Below are positions 1 to 8,297 of a stretch of 64,000 nucleotides of DNA, piece by piece. The notes under the pieces were generated by a model. The model did not search any database, was not told where the DNA came from, and saw only the letters and a list, made by a program, of their open reading frames with translations. Within the stretch, counting starts at the first letter, position 1. Each line of letters opens with the position of its first letter. Source of the DNA: Prevotella sp. (GTDB lineage Bacteria > Bacteroidota > Bacteroidia > Bacteroidales > Bacteroidaceae); the NCBI GenBank assembly GCA_016281815.1, contig JAEEJK010000039.1, positions 1-64,000 on the forward strand, in the 5' to 3' direction. Made by a program: the position numbers and the translations under genes.

Positions 1-303
1 AGGACAGAGATGTGCTACTGGAATGAGTCCGACGGGAAACATAAGTTGTTCGCCTACAGCTCATGGGTTTACAGCAATGGCGTGCCCGTAGGAGGACAAT
101 ACGACTATTTGGTGTTCTTACGTTACACCAATGCCACGAAAAAAATGACCTATATTTCCCCTCCCGGTTTCGAAGTGGAAGGTATAAACTCTACCTATGC
201 CCTGCCACGTGTGGGAAAAGACATCATTGTCTACAAGTGGGACGACAAAGGAAAAAAGACACAGAAAACACTGAAGTGGAATGGACGCCGGTTCAGCAAG
301 TAA
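1..303 (+). CDS. C-terminal end of an unrecognised protein (5' partial)
   Basis: The frame is open from the first base and ends with TAA at 301-303, so about 100 C-terminal residues of a longer protein are visible; the ATG at 10 is probably internal. The piece is rich in aromatic and beta-branched residues (YSSWVYSNG, YDYLVFLRY, ALPRVGKDIIVYKW) and ends in a basic LKWNGRRFSK tail, which suggests a beta-rich fold, possibly extracytoplasmic. I do not recognise the family. A strong terminator follows directly, so this is the last gene of its unit. Confidence 0.6.
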   Translation, partial: RTEMCYWNESDGKHKLFAYSSWVYSNGVPVGGQYDYLVFLRYTNATKKMTYISPPGFEVEGINSTYALPRVGKDIIVYKWDDKGKKTQKTLKWNGRRFSK

Positions 304-320
304 ACATCCCTTCCCAAAGA

Positions 321-347
321 AAAAGCCCACCAGACGTGGGCTTTTTT
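321..347 (+). terminator. Rho-independent terminator
   Basis: The 7-bp stem AGCCCAC/GTGGGCT closes on a CAGAC loop and is followed by a T run. It lies 18 bases after the stop of the partial gene at 1-303. Confidence 0.88.
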
Positions 348-353
348 AATCTT

Positions 354-641
354 CTAATATCTCTTTATAACACAAATCTGATGCACTGTCTGACTCCACA
401 TCCTGAAGCAGGAACGGTGCGTGAGACCTATTTCGCCTCACAGGTGGGTGTTGGTCACAAACTCTCGATGCCTAACCAAGGCGATTTGTTAGTGGATGGC
501 AAATGGCTATTCGAAGTGGGAGGAAAAAGCAAGGGATTCAAACAGATAAAGGGTATTGAAGATGGATATGTCGTAAGCGATGGTATCGATATTGGTCATG
601 GCAAGAAGATTCCGCTCTGGCTTTTTGGTCTGCTTTATTAA
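354..641 (+). pseudogene. 3' remnant of an AAA-family ATPase (DUF4143-type C-terminus)
   Basis: About 95 codons resemble the extreme C-terminus of the large Bacteroidetes AAA ATPase family related to COG1373. Visible landmarks are LYNTNLMHCL, then GTVRETYFASQ, then the PD-(D/E)XK-like core LLVDGKWLFEVGGKSKG and the closing IPLWLFGLLY. The N-terminal ATPase part with Walker A and B is missing. The homology begins just after the terminator at 321-347, so the front was lost by deletion. The ATG at 381 could initiate, but the product would be non-functional. An intact, different AAA ATPase follows at 1291. Confidence 0.7.
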
Positions 642-1226
642 ATCTATGACATATGGCAGTGGAATTAACATAGGGGATTGTTTTCAATTCTCAATGACAC
701 TTATAGTTTAACGCCAACTCTTATATAATGAAATGAAACCTTAGGTGAATCAAGGAAACGGAGATTTTGATTCACTGAACTGCGTCCATATGGTACTCCT
801 TCGTAATTATGTAAGTATCTAAAATCAATGGCAATTGAAAATGCTCCATTTTAGACGGTACAAAAACAGTGCAAACAGAATGGAAAGTAAAAACGAAGTT
901 TTTCTTTCCTGAGGTGCCGCCTGTTTTCATACAAAGTATAACTTTTTTTTCCCGATAATGGATTCTCTAGTGTCGTCTTGTTGAAATTTTTGACAATCAC
1001 GAAGCGGTTGATGAGCAACAAAGTTTAAGATTTAGTTAAGATTGTTTAACCATAGCCAATATTTGAGCCATATTGCCCATTTGCCACCTCTGATGAGCAT
1101 TTATTCGGCTGCTTCAGTTTACAAAAAAATGGTATGAAAGAGAGTCGCTTCTTGAAAACAATTGCACGAAAGCGGTCGCTAATGTAGAAAAAGCAACCCA
1201 TCTGCGACCGTTTTCGTGCATTGTCC
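642..1226. other. Intergenic region without convincing genes
   Basis: AT-rich spacer of about 585 bases between the ATPase remnant and the intact ATPase. I see no ORF with family resemblance. The one structured item is the inverted repeat at 1164-1219 just before the next promoter. The rest may be decayed sequence, given the remnant gene upstream. Confidence 0.6.
1164..1219. repeat. 16-base inverted repeat upstream of the ATPase promoter
   Basis: Arms at 1164-1179 (GCACGAAAGCGGTCGC) and 1204-1219 (GCGACCGTTTTCGTGC) are complementary except for one G-T pair, with 24 bases between. It ends 7 bases before the predicted -33 box, so it could be an operator or a REP-like hairpin. Confidence 0.75.
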
Positions 1227-1257
1227 TTGACGGTTTGAAGAAAAAGAAGTACCTTTG
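1227..1257 (+). promoter_or_regulatory. Bacteroidetes promoter for the AAA ATPase
   Basis: TTG at 1227-1229, 20 bases, then TACCTTTG at 1250-1257. The -7 box overlaps the TTG codon at 1255, which shows that TTG is not the translation start. Confidence 0.75.
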
Positions 1258-1290
1258 CGGCATAAGTTACGAACAAATAATCAAGATGGT

Positions 1291-2745
1291 ATGAATAAGC
1301 TTTTCATTGGACGCGAGAAAGAACAGCAGCGGTTGAAGGAATACCTCAACTCTGAACAGTCTGAATTCATTGCAGTATACGGACGCAGGCGCGTAGGCAA
1401 GACTTTCCTCATTCAGAAAGTCATCGGCAATGACTATGCTTTTTATGTGGCTGGCATGAACAAGGTTTCGATGCGCATTCAGTTGAAGAACTTCATGCAG
1501 GGCATCAGGAAGAACTGTCCAAAAGTGCCACTTGCTAAGACATGGCTTGATGCATTCATGGCACTTGAGAGTTATTTGGAATCCCTGCCAGAAGGAAAAA
1601 AGATTGTTTTTATTGACGAAATGCCTTGGATGGACACCCCTCGCTCCAATTTTATCAGTGGCTTGGAGCATTTCTGGAATTCGTGGGCATCATGGCGCGA
1701 TGACATCAAACTGATAGTCTGTGGCAGTGCAACGTCATGGATTATCAACAACCTGATTAAGAACAGGGGCGGCCTTCATAACCGTGTAACCCATAAGATT
1801 CCGCTGAAGCCCTTTACGCTGAAAGAGTGCCAGATGTATTTTGATGCACGTGGATTCCGTCTGTCAACAAAGCAGATTGCCGAGTGCTATATGGTTCTTG
1901 GTGGTGTGCCTTTCTATCTGTCAAAAATGAACAAGGGCGAAGGAGTGGCACAGAACATCGACAGGCTTGTTTTTGCTGAGGATGGCGAACTGCATGACGA
2001 GTTCCAAAGTTTGTACAACTCGCTGTATAAGAATGCCGCCAATCACATAAAGATTGTTACAGCATTGGCAGTCAAAGGAAAAGGACTGACCAGACAGGAA
2101 GTACTTGAAAAAACTAAACTCTCCGATAATGGTAAGTTCTCCATGATGCTTGAAGAGTTGGAGAGTTGTGGGTTTATCCGCAGTTATGAACCTTTCATTC
2201 AAACAAACGGGAAGCAGACGAGCCATAGCTCCGAGGAAAGAAAAAGCACAGATACGCTATACCAACTTGTCGACTCCTTCACCCTGTTCTTCTTTCAGAT
2301 CATGAAAAAGGCAGATGCCCACGACGCCAATTATTGGTCGAACAACCAAAACTCCCATGTTTACAGCACATGGAGTGGACTGTCGTTTGAGATGTTGTGT
2401 TTGAACCATGTGGATCAAATCAAGAAGGCACTGGGAATATCTGGCATAACAGCCAATGTCTTTTCGTGGTTTGGCAAAGGAGAACAGCGTTCTGCACAGA
2501 TAGACATGCTCATCGACCGTGCAGACAGGACTATCAATATCTGTGAAATGAAGTTCTGGAACAGACCATACACTATGACCGCCAAGGACGAGGATGACAT
2601 TGAACGCAAAGTCAGGGCATTCATCGAGGCAACAAACACTGACAAGAATGTCATTGTGACTATGATAACGACCAAGGGTGTTGATAGGAACGAGCATTCA
2701 GAATGCATACAACGAGAACTTATCTTGGACGATTTGTTTTGCTGA
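1291..2745 (+). CDS. AAA ATPase with C-terminal PD-(D/E)XK-like (DUF234) domain
   Basis: 484 residues from ATG 1291, chosen over a TTG at 1255 that lies in the promoter; MNKLFIGREKEQQRL is the usual start of this family. Walker A is at residues 31-38 (GRRRVGKT) and Walker B near residue 110 (VFIDEMPW). A winged-helix stretch follows, then the DUF234 region with a restriction-endonuclease-like core (AQIDMLIDR...ICEMKFW) near residues 415-436. Members are widespread accessory ATPases of Bacteroidetes and archaea; defence or toxin-like roles are suspected but not established. It is a single-gene unit with its own promoter, and converges on rprY. Confidence 0.88.
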   Translation: MNKLFIGREKEQQRLKEYLNSEQSEFIAVYGRRRVGKTFLIQKVIGNDYAFYVAGMNKVSMRIQLKNFMQGIRKNCPKVPLAKTWLDAFMALESYLESLPEGKKIVFIDEMPWMDTPRSNFISGLEHFWNSWASWRDDIKLIVCGSATSWIINNLIKNRGGLHNRVTHKIPLKPFTLKECQMYFDARGFRLSTKQIAECYMVLGGVPFYLSKMNKGEGVAQNIDRLVFAEDGELHDEFQSLYNSLYKNAANHIKIVTALAVKGKGLTRQEVLEKTKLSDNGKFSMMLEELESCGFIRSYEPFIQTNGKQTSHSSEERKSTDTLYQLVDSFTLFFFQIMKKADAHDANYWSNNQNSHVYSTWSGLSFEMLCLNHVDQIKKALGISGITANVFSWFGKGEQRSAQIDMLIDRADRTINICEMKFWNRPYTMTAKDEDDIERKVRAFIEATNTDKNVIVTMITTKGVDRNEHSECIQRELILDDLFC

Positions 2746-2765
2746 CGACAAAAAGTTTACATGCC

Positions 2766-2799
2766 CCTAAAAACAAAAAGCCCTCCCACTTGGGGAGGG
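2766..2799 (-). terminator. Terminator of the rprXY operon
   Basis: Read on the minus strand, the stem CCCTCCC/GGGAGGG is followed by CTTTTTGTTTTT. It lies 14 bases after the rprY stop. It may also serve the convergent ATPase gene, although the T run is on the rprY side. Confidence 0.8.
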
Positions 2800-2812
2800 T
2801 TGGGAGGGGTCT

Positions 2813-3511
2813 TTATTCCTCTTCAGGAGTGATGAGTTTGTAGCCTTTTCCGTGGATGTTGATGATCTCGATCTGGTCATCATCCTTGAGATGCTTGCGC
2901 AACTTGGTGATGTAGACATCCATCGAGCGGGCATTGAAGTAGTTGTCATCGATCCAGATGGTCTTCAGGGCGAAGTCACGCTGCAGGATTTCATTGGCGT
3001 GTGCGCACAGCAGCGCCAGCAACTCGTTCTCCTTCGTGGTGAGTTTGGTCTGCTTCTCCCCGATGGTGAGCAACTGCTTCTGGGTGTCGAACACGAAGCG
3101 TCCGATGTGATACACCGTCGACTCCTTGGTCTTCTTTCCCTTCACGCGTCTGAGGATGGCCTCGATGCGCATCACGAGTTCCTCCATGGAGAATGGTTTG
3201 GTGATATAGTCATCAGCCCCGATTTTGAAACCCTCGAGGATATCGTCCTTGAGTTGCTTGGCCGTAAGGAAGATGATGGGCACCTCCGCATTGATCTGGC
3301 GGATCTCCTGTGCCAGCGTGAAACCGTCCTTTTTGGGCATCATCACATCGAGCACACAGATATCGTACTTGGTTTTGAGAAACTCCTTATAACCCTCCTC
3401 ACCATCGAGGCAAAGTTCTGCCACAAAATTTTTGGCCTGAAGATACTCGCGAAGCAGCATGCCGAGGTTCTCCTCGTCTTCGCACAACAAAATTTTCAGT
3501 TTTTCTTCCAT
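2813..3511 (-). CDS. rprY: OmpR-family response regulator RprY
   Basis: 232 residues. The N-terminal receiver domain has the acidic pair E11/D12, the phospho-acceptor D55 (VLDVMMPKKDG) and the conserved lysine in YITKPFS. The C-terminal part is an OmpR/PhoB winged helix (LTTKENELLALL, then DVYITKLRKHLKDD and IHGKGYKL). Length and sequence match RprY of Bacteroides fragilis, the partner of RprX. It starts 5 bases after the rprX stop, so both come from one message. In Bacteroidales this regulator controls envelope and stress functions; its targets here cannot be read from the sequence. Confidence 0.93.
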   Translation of the reverse strand: MEEKLKILLCEDEENLGMLLREYLQAKNFVAELCLDGEEGYKEFLKTKYDICVLDVMMPKKDGFTLAQEIRQINAEVPIIFLTAKQLKDDILEGFKIGADDYITKPFSMEELVMRIEAILRRVKGKKTKESTVYHIGRFVFDTQKQLLTIGEKQTKLTTKENELLALLCAHANEILQRDFALKTIWIDDNYFNARSMDVYITKLRKHLKDDDQIEIINIHGKGYKLITPEEE

Positions 3512-3516
3512 AATGC

Positions 3517-5040
3517 TTATTCTTTAATTATTGGTAATGATATGATGAATTTCGTTCCTTTTCCCAATTCGCTTTCCACCCTGACATCACCCTTGTGCAG
3601 GTTGACGATGTTCTTCACATAGGCAAGCCCCAGTCCGAAGCCTTTCACGTCGTGCTTGTTTCCGGTATGCACACGGTAGAACTTCTCAAAAATCTTCTTC
3701 AGGTTGTCTTTCTTGATACCTCTTCCGTCGTCCTCGACAGACAGGCACACCTTCTCTCCCTCATTCCACGTCCTCAGGAGCAGGTTGACGGGTTGGTCTG
3801 GCTTGCGGTATTTCACGGCATTGTCGATCAGGTTGAACAGCACATTGGTGAAGTGCATCTCATCGACATAGATGGCCGAATCAACGGCGCCCACCTCCAT
3901 CTGAATTTTCCCGCCCGTATGCTCCACCCTGAGCGTGAAGGTCTTGGCGACATTCTCCATCAGTTCGTTGATGTCCAGTTCCTTTTTCTTAAAGATGGCG
4001 GCATCCTTGTCAAACATCGACATCTGCAGCACCCTCTCCACAAGGAAGCGGAGACGTTTCGACTCCTCCTGGATGGCGTTGGCCATGCGTTTGAGCATGG
4101 CAGGGCTCTTGGTGAGGGCATCGTCGTTGAGCATCTGGGCAGCCAGAGAGATGCTGGAGATAGGTGTCTTCAACTCATGGGTCATGTTGTTGATGAAGTC
4201 GTTCTTAATCTCGGAGAGCCGTTTCTGCCTGAACACCACGAAAATGGTAAAGATGAAGGTGATGAGCAGGATGACCGTGAACACGATGGCGGGTATCATG
4301 AACCTGATGCTCGAGAAGATGTACTTGTTCATCTGTGGGAAGTGGATCCTCACGACACCAGTCTTGTTAGACGGATCGTTGCGGAAGAGCACCTCCTCGT
4401 AGGTGTAATCCTCGCCCTCCTCGTCATAGTCAGGGCAGCGGTACACTTCCCTGCCCTCCTGTGTCGACACGGTGAAATGGTAGGGAATGCTCACTCCGTT
4501 GTTGAGCAGTTCCACCTTCAGTTCCTGGTCGAGCAACCTGAAGTTCACCCTTTTCTCCAGCGGTTTGTCTGAGGCTGAGTAGAGGAGGCTCATCACCACC
4601 TGATCGAGCAATGCTTTCTGGTAGACGTATCTGTTGCGCACCACCTCTTTCATCGACTTGTTGGTCTGCGAGAGCATGTTCCTGTCATTTCTGACGATGA
4701 GAAGTTTGGGCACGGAGCCCGGGTTCACCTGATTGGTCTTCATCTCAAACGAAGAGTAACCCTTGCCATGGGGAAGATAGGAGTCGAGGGCACTGACGAC
4801 GGCGGTGTCGCTGGAGAGCCTTCTCCTTGCGGCCGCACTCACATCCTGTTCGAGATAGCGCAGGGTCTCATTGAGTTCCAAGTTGCGCGACACCTGATTG
4901 AGTGAGCGGTTGATGGACTCATCAAACTGCTCCTTCTTCATATTCACCATCTCACTGATGTACCTGATCTGCAGGAAGAGCAGGGCAAGAAATGAGAGGC
5001 CCATAATGGTGGCTATTGTCCAAATCGTCTTCTTCTTCAT
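3517..5040 (-). CDS. rprX: Membrane sensor histidine kinase RprX
   Basis: 507 residues. TM1 spans about residues 6-27, a periplasmic sensor domain of about 215 residues follows, and TM2 spans about 247-269. There is no clear HAMP domain. The phospho-acceptor is H288 in the HisKA motif NNMTHELKTPISS. The HATPase_c domain shows the N box (LFNLIDNAVKY), G1 (VEDDGRGI) and G2 (GFGLGLAYVKN). It should phosphorylate RprY, encoded directly downstream. The predicted -7 box ends only 5 bases before the ATG, so the transcript may be nearly leaderless. Confidence 0.93.
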   Translation of the reverse strand: MKKKTIWTIATIMGLSFLALLFLQIRYISEMVNMKKEQFDESINRSLNQVSRNLELNETLRYLEQDVSAAARRRLSSDTAVVSALDSYLPHGKGYSSFEMKTNQVNPGSVPKLLIVRNDRNMLSQTNKSMKEVVRNRYVYQKALLDQVVMSLLYSASDKPLEKRVNFRLLDQELKVELLNNGVSIPYHFTVSTQEGREVYRCPDYDEEGEDYTYEEVLFRNDPSNKTGVVRIHFPQMNKYIFSSIRFMIPAIVFTVILLITFIFTIFVVFRQKRLSEIKNDFINNMTHELKTPISSISLAAQMLNDDALTKSPAMLKRMANAIQEESKRLRFLVERVLQMSMFDKDAAIFKKKELDINELMENVAKTFTLRVEHTGGKIQMEVGAVDSAIYVDEMHFTNVLFNLIDNAVKYRKPDQPVNLLLRTWNEGEKVCLSVEDDGRGIKKDNLKKIFEKFYRVHTGNKHDVKGFGLGLAYVKNIVNLHKGDVRVESELGKGTKFIISLPIIKE

Positions 5041-5045
5041 GGGAG

Positions 5046-5053
5046 CAAAAATA
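5046..5053 (-). promoter_or_regulatory. Probable -7 box of rprXY
   Basis: TATTTTTG on the minus strand, next to the rprX ATG at 5040. The closest upstream TTG is 23 bases away, slightly too long, so this is a moderate call. Confidence 0.5.
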
Positions 5054-5224
5054 GTAAAAATCTTAATTCGTTAACACAATTAAGTTAAATAATTATTCGA
5101 AATTTATATATATTAACTATATAATTATTTTATAGTTGATAATTATCAACTTAAATATTTTGAGTATAAAGTCTCACAAATCAACAATTCATGCCCAATA
5201 GTTAGCCGTTCCGATTTTTTTTCT

Positions 5225-5232
5225 TATTTTTG
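5225..5232 (+). promoter_or_regulatory. -7 box for the nucleotidyltransferase gene
   Basis: TATTTTTG 35 bases before ATG 5268. The -33 side (TTAG near 5202) is weak. The spacer back to rprX is strongly AT-rich and carries divergent promoters. Confidence 0.55.
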
Positions 5233-5267
5233 CACAATCTATCTGTGCCACGGCACAAAAGCGACAA

Positions 5268-6368
5268 ATGATGGACGAATATACCCCTTATCTGGACTTC
5301 CTGCGCTATTGTCTCGATGACAAGGCGGCACTGCCTGAGTCGGTCAGTCAAATCGACTGGGTAAAAATGTATCACTTTGCCCGCCGGCAGACCGTGGAAG
5401 GCACCTATTGGCATGGCATGGAACGACTTGACAAGAGCGGTCAACTGAAACTCAGCGAGGAAGTCGTACTGGGCTGGATGGCCCGTATCAAAAAGGTGGA
5501 AAAAGACAACCGGATGGTTTTCCAGAAAGCGGCATGGGTATGGAGGACGTTCGGCAAGGAGGGGTTCCGCTCCTGCGTGCTCAAGGGACAAGGCAACGCG
5601 CTCCTCTACCCCACCCCATTCATGCGCACCCCGGGCGACATCGATATTTGGGTGGAAGGTGGCGACGAGAAAGTGATTGCCTATGTCGACTCCGTCAAGC
5701 CTGGATGCAGGCGCATCTATCACCACATTGAATTCATCAATGCAGGCAAGATACCCGTAGAAGTGCATTACCGTCCTTCATGGATGAGCAACCCCGTGCA
5801 CAACAGCCGGTTGCAGCAATGGTTTCTCGACCACTCCGATGCCTGTTTCTCCAACAAGCAGGAAGAGTGGGGATTCTGCGTGCCCACCTTTGAGTTCAAC
5901 TGCATCTACCTGCTCGCACACATCTATACCCACCTGCTGCGCGAGGGGGTGGGGCTCCGACATGTGGTGGACTACTACCACCTGCTCACCAAGTATGCCG
6001 ACCTTCCCCGTCCCTCAGAGAAGGAACTTCGACGGCTGGGACTTCACAAGATTGCCAGTGCGCTGATGTGGGTGCTGCGTGAGCATACCGGCATCGACAG
6101 CAGCCTGCTGCTCTGCGCTCCCAACGAGCGACTGGGACGTCTGATGATGGAAGAGATTCTCGTCGGGGGCAATTTCGGCAAATATGACAACCGCGCAATG
6201 GGAGGTGTCGCCAAAAGTGCCATGCAGCGCAACATCCGTGTCGGCTTGCGTGACCTGCGTTTCCTCCGCTATTTCCCCTCAGAATGTCTCTGCGAGCCGC
6301 TCTTCCGCATCCGCCATTTCATCTGGCGGAAGAGACATCCGATTCCCACCACGAATGAGCCTGTTTAG
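5268..6368 (+). CDS. Nucleotidyltransferase-family protein (NTP_transf_5)
   Basis: 366 residues from ATG 5268 (a second ATG follows directly). The core LKGQGNALLYPTPFMRTPGDIDIWV near residues 105-130 carries the G-D-I-D-I-W metal-binding signature of the PF14907-type 'uncharacterised nucleotidyltransferase' family. A conserved EVHYRPSW and an FNCIYLLAHIYTHLLREGVGLRHVVD helix region follow, as usual for the family. Members often sit near polysaccharide genes and may modify small molecules or proteins; the substrate is unknown. It is a single gene, divergent from rprX. Confidence 0.85.
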   Translation: MMDEYTPYLDFLRYCLDDKAALPESVSQIDWVKMYHFARRQTVEGTYWHGMERLDKSGQLKLSEEVVLGWMARIKKVEKDNRMVFQKAAWVWRTFGKEGFRSCVLKGQGNALLYPTPFMRTPGDIDIWVEGGDEKVIAYVDSVKPGCRRIYHHIEFINAGKIPVEVHYRPSWMSNPVHNSRLQQWFLDHSDACFSNKQEEWGFCVPTFEFNCIYLLAHIYTHLLREGVGLRHVVDYYHLLTKYADLPRPSEKELRRLGLHKIASALMWVLREHTGIDSSLLLCAPNERLGRLMMEEILVGGNFGKYDNRAMGGVAKSAMQRNIRVGLRDLRFLRYFPSECLCEPLFRIRHFIWRKRHPIPTTNEPV

Positions 6369-6397
6369 TGGTTTGGTCTTTTGGGAGTTTTGTTTAT

Positions 6398-6496
6398 GGG
6401 AGTTTAGGAGTTTAGGAGTCTAGGAGTTTAGACATATGACTATTTGAGGAGTTTAGGAGTCTAGGAGTTTAGGAGTTTAGACGATAGTCATATAAG
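6398..6496. repeat. TAGGAGTT octamer array with flanking hairpin arms
   Basis: Two blocks of an 8-base unit (TAGGAGTT or TAGGAGTC) end in TAGAC. The second block is enclosed by complementary arms ATATGACTAT (6434-6443) and ATAGTCATAT (6484-6493), so it would be displayed as the loop of a hairpin. The same octamer recurs at 9281-9475. Confidence 0.8.
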
Positions 6497-6516
6497 AATG
6501 GTGGTGAGACCTGTAG

Positions 6517-6536
6517 GGACGCGATGTATCGCGTCC
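6517..6536. repeat. REP-like palindrome, copy 1
   Basis: GGACGCGAT and ATCGCGTCC separated by GT, preceded by GTAG. A near-identical copy, oppositely oriented, lies at 25936-25956. A relative with different inner bases lies at 20091-20120. Confidence 0.75.
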
Positions 6537-6648
6537 GCTTGAGATGCCTGTCGTGTGCAGCGTAGTAGAGACATCCATATATGGCGTCTTTCTTTTCACA
6601 CGAATGACCATGAATCGCTCACGAATTTTTCATATATTTTTATCGTCC

Positions 6649-7054
6649 CGAATTTTCGAACAAAAGAATTTTTCTGTGCTCACCAATTCGCCAATTCGCT
6701 AATTCGGGATTTTATCTCTTCTCACGAATTTTCGAATTAAAGAATTTCTCTGTGCTCACTAATTCGCCAATTCGCTAATTCGGGATTATTATTTTCTTCT
6801 CACGAATTTTCGAATTCAAGAATTTTTCTGGACTCACCAATTCGCTAATTACCTCCCTTCGGTCAGTGGGTCTTCGACAAATCTCGCTAATTCGGGATTT
6901 TATCTCTTCTCACGAATTTTCGAATTCAAGAATTTTTCTGTGGTCACTAATTCGCTAATTACCTCCCTTCGGTCAGTGGGTCTTCGACAAATCTCGCTAA
7001 TTCGGGATTATTATTTTCTTCTCACGAATTTTCGAATTAAAGAATTTTTCTGTG
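6649..7054. repeat. Tandem repeat, 4 full copies plus a partial one
   Basis: Copies start near 6649, 6721, 6799, 6909 and 7021 and share CTCACGAATTTTCGAATT, AAGAATTTTTCTG and a run of AATTCGC units. The copies at 6799 and 6909 are longer, because both carry the same extra segment with CCCTTCGGTCAGTGGGTC bounded by CGCTAATT on each side. Identical inserts in adjacent copies imply recent duplication. Confidence 0.85.
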
Positions 7055-7076
7055 GCCCTCGTGACCGCAATGGTCA

Positions 7077-8057
7077 TCAACTATGGACTAACTTTCCACC
7101 TTCCAACGCCCTTCCATTGAGGAAGGCGGCGGCATCCATGCGTTTCTTGCCCGCCAGTTGAAGAGTGTCGATGCGCAACTGCCCGTCAGCGGTCGTCACA
7201 TAGATCTTGTTCTTTTCCACGAAGATGGTGCCGGGATCTCCCTCAGGCATCCTCCCCTCACATTTCGAGGACTTGAATATCTTCATCACCACAGGAGCGC
7301 CACCCTCCTGCACCAGAGTTGTCCATGCCCCAGGATATGGGCTCAGTCCGCGGATGAAGTCATAGATCCGTTTCGAGGGCTGGTTCCAGTTGACATCACA
7401 GGTCTCCTTGAAAATCTTCGGCGCCGCATGCAGCGGACCGCTCTCCTCCATCTCCTCCTGCGGTATCGACTCCACCTGTCCGTTGCCGGCAATGATGTGG
7501 TCGATGGTCTCCAACGCCACCTCAGCACCCAAGCGCATCAGCCCGTCATAGACATATTCCACGTCGGCATCATCGGGGATGTCGAAGGGGCGTCGCATGA
7601 TGACCCTTCCCGTGTCAATATCATGGTCGAGGAAGAAGGTCGTCACACCCGTTGTCGTCTCTCCGTTGATGACAGCCCAGTTGATGGGTGCCGCGCCACG
7701 GTACTGTGGCAGCAGTGCGGCATGAACATTGAATGTCCCCAACGGCGGCATTGCCCACACCACTTCCGGCAGCATCCTGAATGCCACCACCACCTGCAAG
7801 TCAGCATTGAAGGCGCGCAACTGCTCCACGAACTCCGGGTCTTTCATCTTCTCGGGCTGCAGCACGGGAATGCTGTGTTCCAAGGCATATTTCTTCACCT
7901 CAGAGGGCTGCAGCACACTGCCATGCCGCCCCACCGGTTTGTCGGGCTGCGTAACGACAGCCACCACCTGATAGCCACCCTCCACCAAGGCGCGGAGCGT
8001 ACCGACGGCAAACTCCGGCGTACCCATAAAAACGATTTTCAAATCTTCTTTTGTCAT
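7077..8057 (-). CDS. fmt: Methionyl-tRNA formyltransferase
   Basis: 326 residues, normal length. It transfers a formyl group from 10-formyl-THF to Met-tRNAfMet in the cytoplasm. Visible signatures are KIVFMGTPEFAV at the N-terminus, the catalytic region NVHAALLPQYRGAAPINWA, and the hydrophobic DHDIDTGRVI segment. The C-terminal domain follows from about residue 210. The last codons, KLVHS-stop, read AGTCCATAG, a variant of the AGTTCAT repeat found at other gene ends here. A good promoter sits 92 bases upstream. In many Bacteroidales fmt follows tsaC and the ClC gene; here it is separated from them by 3.4 kb. Confidence 0.96.
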   Translation of the reverse strand: MTKEDLKIVFMGTPEFAVGTLRALVEGGYQVVAVVTQPDKPVGRHGSVLQPSEVKKYALEHSIPVLQPEKMKDPEFVEQLRAFNADLQVVVAFRMLPEVVWAMPPLGTFNVHAALLPQYRGAAPINWAVINGETTTGVTTFFLDHDIDTGRVIMRRPFDIPDDADVEYVYDGLMRLGAEVALETIDHIIAGNGQVESIPQEEMEESGPLHAAPKIFKETCDVNWNQPSKRIYDFIRGLSPYPGAWTTLVQEGGAPVVMKIFKSSKCEGRMPEGDPGTIFVEKNKIYVTTADGQLRIDTLQLAGKKRMDAAAFLNGRALEGGKLVHS

Positions 8058-8088
8058 ATCTGAGTTTTTGAGATGGCTCTTTTTCTAT

Positions 8089-8105
8089 TATCCGTTAAAC
8101 GGATA
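8089..8105. repeat. Perfect palindrome in the fmt 5' leader
   Basis: TATCCGTT-A-AACGGATA lies between the predicted fmt start site and ATG. It could form a small leader hairpin or bind a regulator. Confidence 0.6.
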
Positions 8106-8148
8106 TTCTAATCAATTATTCCTGCCATCATTACCATCATATTAGTTG

Positions 8149-8180
8149 CGAAGATAATACATTTCCCGCTTTCTGCCAAA
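8149..8180 (-). promoter_or_regulatory. Promoter of fmt
   Basis: Minus strand: TTTG at 8180-8177, 20 bases, TATCTTCG at 8156-8149 (one mismatch to TAnnTTTG). Confidence 0.65.
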
Positions 8181-8240
8181 TTTTCCAATGGGTAATTCAA
8201 AAAACAAAGCGCCAAGAACAAGGGTTTCAGAAATTATTTC

Positions 8241-8248
8241 TACCTTTG
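8241..8248 (+). promoter_or_regulatory. -7 box for the SH3/YARHG lipoprotein
   Basis: TACCTTTG, 49 bases before the ATG at 8298; no clear TTG at the expected distance. Confidence 0.55.
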
Positions 8249-8297
8249 TCGTGTCTTAACATCTATCAATTCAAAATCTCAACCTTATAAAAAATCT

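Larger units (their letters stand above)
6369..7076. other. Repeat-filled intergenic region
   Basis: About 700 bases without a credible gene. From left to right it holds an octamer array (6398-6496), a REP-like palindrome (6517-6536) and four and a half copies of a 72-112-base repeat (6649-7054) that ends just before the fmt stop. ORFs that cross it are translations of repeats. Confidence 0.8.

Noticed and set aside
1046..1276. 76-codon minus-strand ORF
   Set aside because: It spans the inverted repeat and the promoter of the ATPase gene and has no family features.
2852..4572. Long plus-strand ORFs across rprY and rprX
   Set aside because: Antisense to the two-component genes, whose domains are complete.
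6649..7054. CRISPR array
   Set aside because: Repeats are contiguous units of 72-112 bases without unique spacers and without cas genes nearby.
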